This document shows, one piece after another, positions 27,665-35,192 of a stretch of DNA of 64,000 bases. The translations under genes and the position numbers were made by a program. The notes under the pieces are model-generated. The model had not been told where the DNA came from, ran no database searches, and saw only the letters and a list, made by a program, of their open reading frames with translations. The DNA is from VAZQ01 sp963840535 (GTDB lineage: Bacteria > Pseudomonadota > Alphaproteobacteria > Rhizobiales > Xanthobacteraceae), in assembly GCA_963840535.1 (NCBI GenBank), contig CAWIZJ010000043.1, positions 62,001 to 126,000 of the forward strand. The letters run 5' to 3'. How positions within the stretch are numbered: position 1 is the stretch's first letter; each line of letters begins with the position of its first letter.

Positions 27665-28588
27665 GTGACGCTCACCCCTGAAGCACTGTACCTGCAGCTT
27701 GGTCAGCTAATCGCTGAAATGCCCGACCTAGCCAACGGCCCGATCACCGCAGACGTGAACAGATGGTGGGGGCGCGCAGCGGCACTACTCGGGGCGACAA
27801 ACGATATCCACGGCGAGATTACAGTGAGGAACGCAGCGCAATACTTGGGATCAGCCAACCGCGAATTGAATGCTCAGATCATAGCGGCGTGCGTGCATCA
27901 AGCGTTCGCCAAGGCCGAACTAGCAGCGCCCGCGGCCGTGCAAGGGGCATTCATTTTAGCGGGCCACAGGTTCGACGTCTTCGCAGCGGTTGGCAAAGTA
28001 CTGAGCACGGCGAAGTCGGACGTGCTCATGATTGACCCGTATGCCGATGCGAAAGTGCTGACGGACTACGCCCTGCTAGCACCCGAGCAGGTGAGCGTGC
28101 GGGTTCTCGCTGATCAGGCCTTCCCCCAGCCATCTCTTGAACCTGCGGCACGGCACTGGGCGAGCCAGTTTGGTCCGACCCGTCCATTGAGCGTGCGGAT
28201 GGCGGCAGCCAGGACGCTGCATGATCGGGCGCTCTTGGTGGACCACACGACTGCGTGGACGCTGGGGCAGACGTTCAAAGACTTGGTGGCGCGCGCACAC
28301 ACCGCTTTAACCCGACTGGAGGCCGAGCCGGGTGCGCTCAAGATCGCCGCGTATGAGCAGATGTGGGCCGCTGCGACACCTTTGTGGCTTGGCGGCGCTG
28401 GTCCGGGATGGAGAGGACGATTCGGCAGGCTGTCGTGTTTTCCCGCACCTCGCGCGGAGTGTCTGATCCGTCTATGCTTTTCTGCCGCCCGAGCGCCCCG
28501 CACCTCGCGGCCTTTTATCTTGCCATCGCTCGGTTGGCGGTCTGCCTCCCGCCGTTCCTGCGCGGCCCTTCGCCAAACTGCGATCTGA
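27665..28588 (+). CDS. Phospholipase-D-like protein with HDR motif
   Basis: Residues about 95-220 resemble a PLD-superfamily half: VGKVLSTAKSDVLMIDPYAD, then TLHDRALLVDHTTAWTLGQT and FKDLVARAHTALTRLEAE. The HDR triplet matches the PLD-like variant seen in several nuclease or defence-linked proteins, where one motif rather than two suggests a dimer. The N-terminal ~90 residues are helical. The last ~60 residues are Arg/Cys/Pro rich and look unlike the rest, so the true stop or a break may lie near AATPLW at about 28385. It starts at GTG and closes a four-gene run that begins near tRNA-Arg. Confidence 0.6.
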   Translation: MTLTPEALYLQLGQLIAEMPDLANGPITADVNRWWGRAAALLGATNDIHGEITVRNAAQYLGSANRELNAQIIAACVHQAFAKAELAAPAAVQGAFILAGHRFDVFAAVGKVLSTAKSDVLMIDPYADAKVLTDYALLAPEQVSVRVLADQAFPQPSLEPAARHWASQFGPTRPLSVRMAAARTLHDRALLVDHTTAWTLGQTFKDLVARAHTALTRLEAEPGALKIAAYEQMWAAATPLWLGGAGPGWRGRFGRLSCFPAPRAECLIRLCFSAARAPRTSRPFILPSLGWRSASRRSCAALRQTAI

Positions 28589-28891
28589 AAAAAACAGACC
28601 ACGCACCCCGGCAGCAGATTCCGCGCAGGTTCGTTGCAGTCGACATGCCGAATCTTTGGTGACCGCACGTGTGTCACGTGTCGCCAGATCGAGCGAAGCC
28701 AGGACGCAGGAGCTGCGGCGATGTGCCTGGTTCTTTGCAGATCGGGCGCAGGAAGGCGACAAGCAGACGGGTCTCGGTCGGACGTGGTAATGTCCGGTGT
28801 TGTGCATAGCGGACGAGAGAGCGGAAATGGCAATATCGACGCGAATGACCCCAACCGAGCCTCACAACGGCTCCGTGCAATGGATGGCCAT
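28589..28891. other. Gap between the PLD-like gene and the MBL gene
   Basis: About 300 bases with open frames on both strands but no family-like protein. The genes on both sides end here (convergent), so no promoter is needed. I see nothing supportable in it. Confidence 0.5.
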
Positions 28892-29791
28892 TCAAAAAAC
28901 ATCCAGGTCGTGCCCAGCCACGACGTTGCCTTTGTACACCCGTCGAATCTCTTCGATCAGCACCTCCTCAAGGTCTATGGTTCCCGGCACTCCGCCGGCG
29001 TTGGACCGGTGATAGAGCACGAGCAAGCCCGGCTTCACCATATTGGCGATCTGTGCCAGCTCGACTGACGATGTGTGGGCGCGCCGGCGGTATTCCTGCC
29101 AGCGCGGCGAGACGCGATGGTAGGTCTCCATCGAATAGGCTTCGTGGACGAGGACATCGCAGCCGCGGCAGTGGTCGATGAGCGCCTGTGTGGGCGTGGT
29201 GTCGCCCGAGATCACGATCGTGCGGTCAGGCGCATCGAACCGGAAGCTGAAGGACTCGACCATGTCCTCATGCCGCGCGGGGAATGCCGAGACTGTGACG
29301 TTGCTGTCTTGGTAGACGACGCCGGGCGCGATCTCGTGTGCATTCACCTTGCAGCCAGTCGAAGTATGCTGATTGATGCCTTTAGTACGTACGTCGATGT
29401 CCACCTGCCAGGCCTTGAGGACGTGTTCGGTCATGGCCTTGAGCCCCTTCGGGCCATAGACCGCGAGCGGCTCCTTCCGGCCCATGACCCAGGACGTGAA
29501 GATGAGGTCAGGATAACCAACCGTGTGATCCGAATGCATATGGGTGAGGAACGCCGTCTTGATGTTGACGCCGCCGAAGCCGATCGCCGTCACGCCTTTC
29601 TCGAAAGCCGCCGTTGCGCGACGGATCACGCCCGGACCGAAGTCGATGAGGTAAGGCGTGTCATTGACGACGATGGCCGTAGCCGGCCCGGAGCGGTTCG
29701 GGTCGGGATGCGGCGTGCCGGTCCCGAGCATGACCACCTTCGTCGAGCCGTTTGCGCGCGACGTTTCTTGCGGTGTTTGCTGCTCAGACAT
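28892..29791 (-). CDS. MBL-fold metal hydrolase (arylsulfatase/RNase Z-like)
   Basis: The ATG at 29791 (MSEQQTPQETSRANG) follows AGGTGA. Motifs are VVMLGTGTPHPDPNRSGPAT, LIDFGPGVIRR, the metal site THMHSDHTVGYPD, later ARHEDMVESFSFRF, VISGDTTPTQAL and a final GHDLDVF. This is the tRNase Z/arylsulfatase-like branch, often a lactonase or hydrolase in catabolic loci. It lies 59 bases after the Bug gene and is probably in its transcript. Substrate unknown. Confidence 0.88.
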   Translation of the reverse strand: MSEQQTPQETSRANGSTKVVMLGTGTPHPDPNRSGPATAIVVNDTPYLIDFGPGVIRRATAAFEKGVTAIGFGGVNIKTAFLTHMHSDHTVGYPDLIFTSWVMGRKEPLAVYGPKGLKAMTEHVLKAWQVDIDVRTKGINQHTSTGCKVNAHEIAPGVVYQDSNVTVSAFPARHEDMVESFSFRFDAPDRTIVISGDTTPTQALIDHCRGCDVLVHEAYSMETYHRVSPRWQEYRRRAHTSSVELAQIANMVKPGLLVLYHRSNAGGVPGTIDLEEVLIEEIRRVYKGNVVAGHDLDVF

Positions 29792-29850
29792 GGCGGTCAC
29801 CTGTCGAAGGGAGTCGCTCGACGCGATTGAGAAGGGCCCGATACGCACCT

Positions 29851-30855
29851 TCAGTCGAGGCGCATGTTGGCGGCCGCGACAACTTTCGCCCAGGCCGCCC
29901 GGTCGGTTTTGATCCGCGCCAAAACGTCCGGGCCGATGATTCCGGCCGGCGTCGTGTCCGTGGCGCGAAACCGCACGATGATGTCGGGATGCTTGAGTGC
30001 GGCCTGCACTTCACGCTCCAGCAGAGCCGCGATCTGATCGGGAAGCCCTGCGGGCGCCAGCAGGACATAATAGCTTTCGACCCTGAAACCGGGATAGCCT
30101 GACTCGACAACCGTCGGCACATCCGGCGCAAGCAGCGAGCGGCTGGCGCGCGATACGCCGAGGGCCCTCAGTCGCCCCGCCTGCACGTGATCCATCATGC
30201 CTTCGCTGGTGACGAAACCGGCCTTCACCTGCCCGGCCACGAGATCGACGACCATCGGCGCATTGCCGCGATAGGGCACATGGATCGCCTCGAACCCGGC
30301 GTGCAATCGGAAATTCTCCATCACCAGATGGCCGGGAGTTCCGATGCCGCCGCTGGCATAGGTGATGGGCTCCTTCCTTGCGGTAGCGGCCTTCGCGAAG
30401 GCGACGAACTCCGCCACCGAATTGACCGGAATGGACGGATGCACGATCAGCATATTCCCGAACGTGGTGACGATCGCGATCGGCCTGAAGTCCTTGTCCG
30501 GATCAAAAGGCAGCTTCTTGAAGAGGCTCGGGTTCACGGTTAGCGTCGTGCCGAGCACCATCCCCAGCGTATAGCCGTCGGGCGCAGCTCTCGCGATGAC
30601 TTCGGTTCCAATGTTGCCGCCCGCGCCCGGCCGATTCTCGATCATCAATGGCTGCTTGAGGCTGCCCGACATCTTATCGGCAATGGCCCGCGCGGTGATG
30701 TCGAGTGGCCCACCGGCCGGGAATGGGACGACCAGCTTGATGAGGCGGTTCGGATAGGGCTCTGTGGCGGCTGCTCCGACCGACCATGGGCCGCATCCCA
30801 ACGCCGCGAACGTCAGGAATACGCCGGCGAAATATGAGGATCGTTTCGCGATCAT
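29851..30855 (-). CDS. Bug/TctC-family periplasmic binding protein
   Basis: The ATG at 30855 follows AGAGG. A signal peptide ends SVGAAATEPYPNRLI; then VVPFPAGGPLDITARAIADK, NRPGAGGNIGTEVIARAAPDGYT and DVPTVVESGYPGF, all usual Bug signatures. The length of about 334 residues is typical and the frame is intact. It is divergent from a LysR gene and upstream of the MBL hydrolase, suggesting uptake and breakdown of one compound under LysR control. Ligand unknown. Confidence 0.9.
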   Translation of the reverse strand: MIAKRSSYFAGVFLTFAALGCGPWSVGAAATEPYPNRLIKLVVPFPAGGPLDITARAIADKMSGSLKQPLMIENRPGAGGNIGTEVIARAAPDGYTLGMVLGTTLTVNPSLFKKLPFDPDKDFRPIAIVTTFGNMLIVHPSIPVNSVAEFVAFAKAATARKEPITYASGGIGTPGHLVMENFRLHAGFEAIHVPYRGNAPMVVDLVAGQVKAGFVTSEGMMDHVQAGRLRALGVSRASRSLLAPDVPTVVESGYPGFRVESYYVLLAPAGLPDQIAALLEREVQAALKHPDIIVRFRATDTTPAGIIGPDVLARIKTDRAAWAKVVAAANMRLD

Positions 30856-30931
30856 GTTTGCCTCTGTCGTCGCGGACACCAAGACCGTCGTGCATGCCCG
30901 CGGTTGCAACGTGCCCGCTTTCGCTGTAGCC

Positions 30932-30948
30932 CAATAGTTCTATTATTG
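30932..30948. promoter_or_regulatory. LysR-type dyad in the divergent promoter region
   Basis: CAATA at 30932-30936 and TATTG at 30944-30948 form an inverted repeat of total length 17 that contains the T-N11-A spacing common in LysR boxes. It lies between the divergent Bug and LysR starts, in a short A/T-rich stretch unlike its GC-rich surroundings. Confidence 0.45.
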
Positions 30949-30958
30949 TGCACCTAGT

Positions 30959-30972
30959 TAGCAATTTTGCTA
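30959..30972. promoter_or_regulatory. Palindrome just before the LysR gene
   Basis: TAGCAATTTTGCTA is a perfect six-base inverted repeat with a two-base centre, ending 11 bases before the LysR ATG; CCTAG and CTAGG on both sides give a further partial symmetry. It would suit autoregulation by LysR. Inference from position and symmetry only. Confidence 0.4.
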
Positions 30973-30983
30973 GGGGATGACTC

Positions 30984-31925
30984 ATGCGCTGGAACGACCG
31001 GATCGGGCGCCGGATCAAGCTGAGCGATCTGCATATCCTGCTCGCCGTGGCGCAATTCGGGAGCATGGCAAAGGCGGCCAACCAACTCGCCGTCTCTCAC
31101 CCGGTGGTTTCGCGCTCGATCAGTGAACTGGAGCATACCCTCGGCGTGCGCCTCCTGGAGCGAAACCCGCGCGGCGTCGAGCTCACCGAATTCGGTCGCG
31201 CGATTCTCAGTCGCAGCCATGCCGCTTTCGACGAGCTCCGGCAGGGCGTGAAGGACATCGAGTTCCTGTCCGATCCGACCGCGGGCGAAGTCCGGATCGG
31301 AACCTCGCCTCCGCTCGCCGCGAGCTTTGTCTCCTCCGTCATCGATCGGCTCTCCCGGCGCCATCCGCGGATCGTATTTCAGATCGTGACCGAGACGGGT
31401 GAGGCGCAGCGGCGAAACCTGAGCGAGCGCCGCGTCGATCTCCTGATCTATCGAAAATTCAGTTACCTTGACGATGAACAATTGAGCTTCGAAGTTCTTT
31501 TCGAAAGCCCCTATGTCGTGGCGGCGGGCGCGAAAAATCCATGGGTCCGTCGGCGCCGCATTGCGCTTGGCGAATTGATGGATGAATTGTGGGCATTGCC
31601 CGCGCCGGACCAAACGTTTGGATCGTTTGTCGTAGAAGCTTTTCGCGCCAGCGGGCTCGCTTTCCCCCACGCGACCGTGGTCGCCACCGCCCTCGAAATG
31701 TGTGCCAATCTTCTGAAGACGGGTCGCTATCTCACGGTTCTTCCGGAGTTCTGGCTACAATTCCCGGAGAGGCATCCGTTCATCAGGAAATTGCCAGTCG
31801 ACTTGCCGATCACCGGCGGGCCGATCGGTATCATCACGTTGAAGAACCGCGCGCCGAGCCCGGTGGTGCAGCGCTTCATCGACTGCGCCCGCGAGGTCGC
31901 GAAACCGCTTACCCGTCGCAATTAG
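30984..31925 (+). CDS. LysR-family transcriptional regulator
   Basis: The 313-residue protein has an N-terminal winged helix (LSDLHILLAVAQFGSMAKAANQLAVSHPVVSRSISELE, conserved in two parts) ending in LGVRLLERNPRGVELTEFGR, and a C-terminal effector domain with GEVRIGTSPPLAASF. It is divergent from the Bug-MBL pair, which it probably controls in response to the bound compound. The frame is intact. Confidence 0.93.
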   Translation: MRWNDRIGRRIKLSDLHILLAVAQFGSMAKAANQLAVSHPVVSRSISELEHTLGVRLLERNPRGVELTEFGRAILSRSHAAFDELRQGVKDIEFLSDPTAGEVRIGTSPPLAASFVSSVIDRLSRRHPRIVFQIVTETGEAQRRNLSERRVDLLIYRKFSYLDDEQLSFEVLFESPYVVAAGAKNPWVRRRRIALGELMDELWALPAPDQTFGSFVVEAFRASGLAFPHATVVATALEMCANLLKTGRYLTVLPEFWLQFPERHPFIRKLPVDLPITGGPIGIITLKNRAPSPVVQRFIDCAREVAKPLTRRN

Positions 31926-32089
31926 TTCGCTGGAAGCAGCACGCAGAGTCTGCTTGGCGCATCACGTCAATCCCGGGATTGCTCGGCATGGCCGCTATCG
32001 AGGGGTAACCGGACCACCCTGCGAAATCGGAAAGAAAGCCGCCCCCCTGAGGCCGCGCGATGGGTGCTTCCTCGAAGTGGGGAGAAATT

Positions 32090-32402
32090 CCGTTGGACGC
32101 TCCGATACGGGAGCAACCAATGGAAATCTGGTTCTCCACGCCACGCGCCACGCTATACCTGCGGACCTATCCGCACCGGCAATATCCCGAGATCGGCGGG
32201 CTGATGAGTTACGGAGCCAATATTCCGGATGCTTGGCGTCAGGCGGGGAGTCTATGCCGGTCGTATCCTCAAAGGAGCGAAGCCCGCAGACTTGCCGGTC
32301 ATGCAATCGACCAAGTTCGAGTTGGTCATCAACGCCGAAACCGCCGAAACCGTCAGGATGCTCGGCGTGACCGTGCCGGCTTCGCTGCTCGCGACCCCCT
32401 GA
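32090..32402 (+). pseudogene. 3' fragment of an ABC-type solute-binding protein gene
   Basis: Read in three frames, this stretch gives LHATRHAIPAD, then YPEIGGLMSYGANIPDAWRQAG, then VYAGRILKGAKPADLPVMQS, FELVINAETAETVRMLGVTV and ASLLATP with TGA at 32400-32402. This is the C-terminal third of PF04392-type proteins; compare GLISYGPDFLDQYRRAAGYV in the intact gene at 42.6 kb. No 5' part is present, and at least two frame changes occur within 300 bases, so it is a true remnant rather than one sequencing error. Confidence 0.75.
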
Positions 32403-33039
32403 CCAGGGATCGAATAACCGAGAAATCAGCCCGCTCGGAATGTTTCTTCCTGGCACACTGCTGCCGATTTGGAATGGCCGCACATCGGTCTTTTATCGGG
32501 GCAGCGGCCAGCTCGTTTCAGAACGATTCAGGTCGATCCCAAGGACCATAGGGGATGCTCGAGGGCACACTGCGGGCGTCAGACGGCCCATGCTTTGCCC
32601 GAACGGAGAAAACGATCATGATGTACCCCCATTCGCCAAGCCCCCGGCAGCTGGCAGTGCCGGGCATCGGTTTTCCGCAAAGTATCTCACTCGGTCCGAA
32701 TGGGTCCTATCCGGAGGCATTGCGAGACTGGTCGGGGCCTGCGCAAGGCCGCAAGACGAACGATGCCCCGATGCAACTTATTGACTGCATCCCTTGGCTT
32801 TCGACATCGTGGCCGTGGCGCTCGGCTCGCTGGTGACATAATCGCTGTCGAAGGCGACCGGTACCCCGTCCTGCGATATCGGGGGGTCAGCAGCCCACGC
32901 GTAGCGCAAGATCGCAGGCGGTTGCAGATTTGCCGGTTGGGGCGCATGGCAGGCTCCGGCATCATGGTGCCACGACGAAGCAATAGTACCCATCTTCATC
33001 GTGGGTTACTGTTCCTACCGGAGACATGGGTGGCACTTT
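32403..33039. other. Gap without a recognisable gene
   Basis: Several open frames occur on both strands, the longest about 110 codons, but none has family-like sequence or a good ribosome site. One short frame near 32630 (SISLGPNGSYPEALRDWSG) looks protein-like but I cannot support it. It lies between two gene remnants and is probably decayed sequence. Confidence 0.4.
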
Positions 33040-33175
33040 TCGTCCGAGGGAGTTCTCGGCATCGTAGAGCCGCTTGAGCTTGGCGTCGGGCTCGGACACA
33101 CGCTTGCGCAATTGCGATATGCGTCGCTCGGCGTTCGGCGCGCTCCTCGCGGCGGGTCGAGCCACGGAGGACAGG
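33040..33175 (-). pseudogene. Remnant of a serine recombinase C-terminal region
   Basis: On the reverse strand one frame reads REERAERRATHIA and the next QLRKRVSEPDAKLKRLYDAEN. Together they match the coiled-coil end of large serine recombinases (RxxHIAxLRKRxxEADAKLKRLYDAIE as I remember it). There is a frame change between them and no catalytic domain, so this is a short relic. It indicates past recombinase-driven insertion in this region. Confidence 0.55.
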
Positions 33176-33253
33176 ATCCCTCGAGACGCTCGGGCTGCAG
33201 AAACCGGCGCGGACTCTTTGCGCATGTCGTCGACGCACCCTTCGGCTCCGGCG

Positions 33254-33664
33254 TCAGCGCGGCAGCACGCATGGAATGATCTGCCGGCCGTGCCGCCGAT
33301 AAATGCGGAAATCGGCATCCGTAGTCAGCACCTTGGGATCGTTCAGCGTCTCGGTCATGCGAACAAGGCAAGCATCCGCGAAACTCATCGGCACGTCTGC
33401 ATATTTCTCCAGCAACTTGAGCACAGCATCCATGTCATCGGCGAACCGATAGCCGCAGAGGAGGGCGCCTCGGCGAAGCAGTGACGCGAGGCTCCGGGTC
33501 CCGCGCCCTCCGAGCAAATGAGATGCCTCCGATAGCACTGCCTCGCAGGTCATCCAGGGAGGTGGGAAGCCTGGCGCCTGCGCAGCGGCCCAGCGATGAT
33601 AGGCATCGCGGCGGCTGAGGAGCGCAACGAGAAAACCGGCATCAACGAGTACGCTTGTCGCCAT
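33254..33664 (-). CDS. vapC: PIN-domain toxin (VapC-like)
   Basis: PIN-domain toxins are Mg-dependent RNases. The 136-residue protein has the first acidic residue in SVLVDAGFLVALL (Asp8), a Glu in MTCEAVLSEASHLL (Glu41) and later DACLVRM and LTTDADFRIYRRHG for the remaining acidic site. It overlaps the antitoxin gene by 23 bases. The frame is intact, so the pair may be active. Confidence 0.88.
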   Translation of the reverse strand: MATSVLVDAGFLVALLSRRDAYHRWAAAQAPGFPPPWMTCEAVLSEASHLLGGRGTRSLASLLRRGALLCGYRFADDMDAVLKLLEKYADVPMSFADACLVRMTETLNDPKVLTTDADFRIYRRHGRQIIPCVLPR

Positions 33665-33899
33665 AGCCGGTCGACTGCAGGTACTTTTTCGTCCGCGCGC
33701 TCAAGTCGGACGGCAGCCCATCGACCGAACCGATGATGTCGGCAATGGTGTCGAGCAACGCCGGCCGGCGGTGGCGCGACTTCTCTGTCCCCATCAGTCG
33801 CTCGCGCACCACGTCGGATTTCGATAGCTTGCGTCTCCGTGACTCGGCTTCAATTTGGGCGACCACGGCTTCAGGTAATCGAACTGTCAATGTCTTCAT
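33642..33899 (-). CDS. vapB: Ribbon-helix-helix antitoxin (VapB-like)
   Basis: The 85-residue protein begins MKTLTVRLPEAVVAQIEAES and RRRKLSKSDVVRERL, a standard ribbon-helix-helix DNA-binding domain, followed by a flexible C terminus that would bind the toxin. It overlaps the toxin gene and has repeated octamers just upstream. Such antitoxins usually repress their own promoter, more strongly with toxin bound. Confidence 0.87.
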   Translation of the reverse strand: MKTLTVRLPEAVVAQIEAESRRRKLSKSDVVRERLMGTEKSRHRRPALLDTIADIIGSVDGLPSDLSARTKKYLQSTGYGDKRTR

Positions 33900-33910
33900 T
33901 GCGCCATCGT

Positions 33911-33953
33911 ATTACATCGATGACATATGCGCAATACATCCCTCAATTACATC
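33911..33953 (-). promoter_or_regulatory. Three octamer repeats upstream of the toxin-antitoxin pair
   Basis: On the plus strand ATTACATC occurs at 33911-33918 and 33946-33953, and AATACATC at 33933-33940. On the coding strand these read as GATGTAAT or GATGTATT, just upstream of the antitoxin ATG. Short direct repeats of this kind are typical ribbon-helix-helix operators; assignment is by position. Confidence 0.55.
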
Positions 33954-34251
33954 GACCCGGCCTGCCGCGAACGCAATTCGGGCTGTCCCATCCGATGCAG
34001 CCGCTCTTGGGCATAGTGCTTCCGACAAGTCGCGGGTAGCTTGGGATAACTTCGTGCCGATCGCAACAGTCGGTCACCCATGCCGTCGTGAGGCGACCGT
34101 TGTAATCATCGCTCACGCCCGCCCGTGATTGGTGTCTCCAAGCATTCCGGCATATGATCAGGGCAAGGTCATTCTCCCGGGCCGATCCCGCGCGATCCAG
34201 CTCGCCGCCGCGGTACCCTACCAATGGGCCGCCTAGGAAAGGACAGACACC
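33954..34251. other. Gap between the toxin-antitoxin pair and a secreted protein gene
   Basis: About 300 bases, intergenic between divergent genes. It should hold both promoters. I see no gene that I can support; a reverse frame with several cysteines (TTAWVTDCCDRHEVIPSYPRL-like text) is open here but has no start or family match. Confidence 0.4.
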
Positions 34252-34476
34252 ATGCTTCGCAAAGCGCTCCTCGTCGTTGCCGCTGCGGCCGTCATGCTGA
34301 CAGCGTCTTCCACGCTGCCGGCCGATGCAGCGAAGAAGGGAAAGAAGCGGTCCCCCGCGTATGTCCCTTCTTCGACCTCGCTCGACGGCCGCACATTGGG
34401 TCGGCCTCGGACCTGCGGGTTCGCCTATTATCAATACGATGCATGGGGGGTCCCGATGGGGCCTTACTGCCACTAG
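34252..34476 (+). CDS. Small secreted protein
   Basis: The 74-residue product has a signal peptide (LLVVAAAAVMLTASSTLPADA) ending before AKKGKKRSPAYVP, then a short domain RTCGFAYYQYDAWGVPMGPY ending in CH. GGAAAGGACAG stands before the ATG. The mature part is about 50 residues with two cysteines that could pair. Function unknown. Confidence 0.65.
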   Translation: MLRKALLVVAAAAVMLTASSTLPADAAKKGKKRSPAYVPSSTSLDGRTLGRPRTCGFAYYQYDAWGVPMGPYCH

Positions 34477-34723
34477 TTTTGTCGCGGGATTCCCTTACCG
34501 TTCCCGCTCGCCACGGCCGCATCGAAATCCGCACTCCCACCTACGGAAGGCTGACGCACGTCGCCGCTGTTCGCATCAAGTCTCCAATGCTGGGGTCGTC
34601 GGCGCGCCGGCGAACTGGCTCTGTGGGAATTTTGCAACGCTCGTGAAATTTCTTCGCTCAGCCATAGTGCCGGACGCATTTTCAATTCTCATGTCGTCGG
34701 CTGACCACAGCGGCGGGGGCGAC

Positions 34724-34825
34724 ATGGGCATCGATACGTTGATATTGATTCTGCTCCTCACGATCGGGGTTGCGTGCGTCTTGAACCGAATCGGGAGTGG
34801 CCGAAGGACGCGGCGCGTCGGCTAG
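34724..34825 (+). CDS. Possible 33-residue membrane peptide
   Basis: ATG at 34724 with GGCGGGGGC just before it gives MGIDTLILILLLTIGVACVL and a basic end NRIGSGRRTRRVG. One TM segment with a positive tail is typical of small membrane peptides, but there is no other support. An upstream in-frame ATG lies at 34691. Confidence 0.35.
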   Translation: MGIDTLILILLLTIGVACVLNRIGSGRRTRRVG

Positions 34826-35192
34826 CTGCCGGCGGGCGCGATTTCACATCCGGCCCTACACCGGAGCGTGCTCGCTCGCTGTGAGCGCATGTGCGCGTGG
34901 GAACGGAGGATTGCGCGACGCCCGAGTGTCGGACTTCGGTGAGCGCGAGTGTCGTCGCTCTGGGTCCGTAGGTACGAGCGTCCGGCCCGGTTACGGGCAA
35001 GCCGGCATTCGCGCGCAGCGCGTGTACTTGGTCGCCGGCTCACGGCCGTCGGGCGATTGCGCGGCAGAGCGCAGTCGCCGCTGTTTTTCACGCGCCAGAT
35101 GGTAGAATGTTCGGGCAGGCCGGCGGGCCGTGCGTTGTTGTATGCTTCGTTAGCGGCGATGCAAGCATCGCCGCCCTCAAGGGAGTGCCTGG
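34826..35192. other. Non-coding gap before the DegP-like gene
   Basis: About 370 bases with no supportable gene. It contains scattered short inverted repeats typical of GC-rich spacers and should include the promoter of the gene at 35193. This point may mark the end of the accessory stretch that begins at tRNA-Arg. Confidence 0.4.

Noticed and set aside
28634..29068. Forward frame overlapping the MBL gene
   Set aside because: Its second half is an antisense shadow of the MBL hydrolase and the first half has no domain.
34250..35190. Second copy of the tRNA-Arg 3' end as an att site for an island
   Set aside because: I looked for a repeat of the TTCGAATCCC-type end downstream of the tRNA and saw none, so island borders are not claimed.
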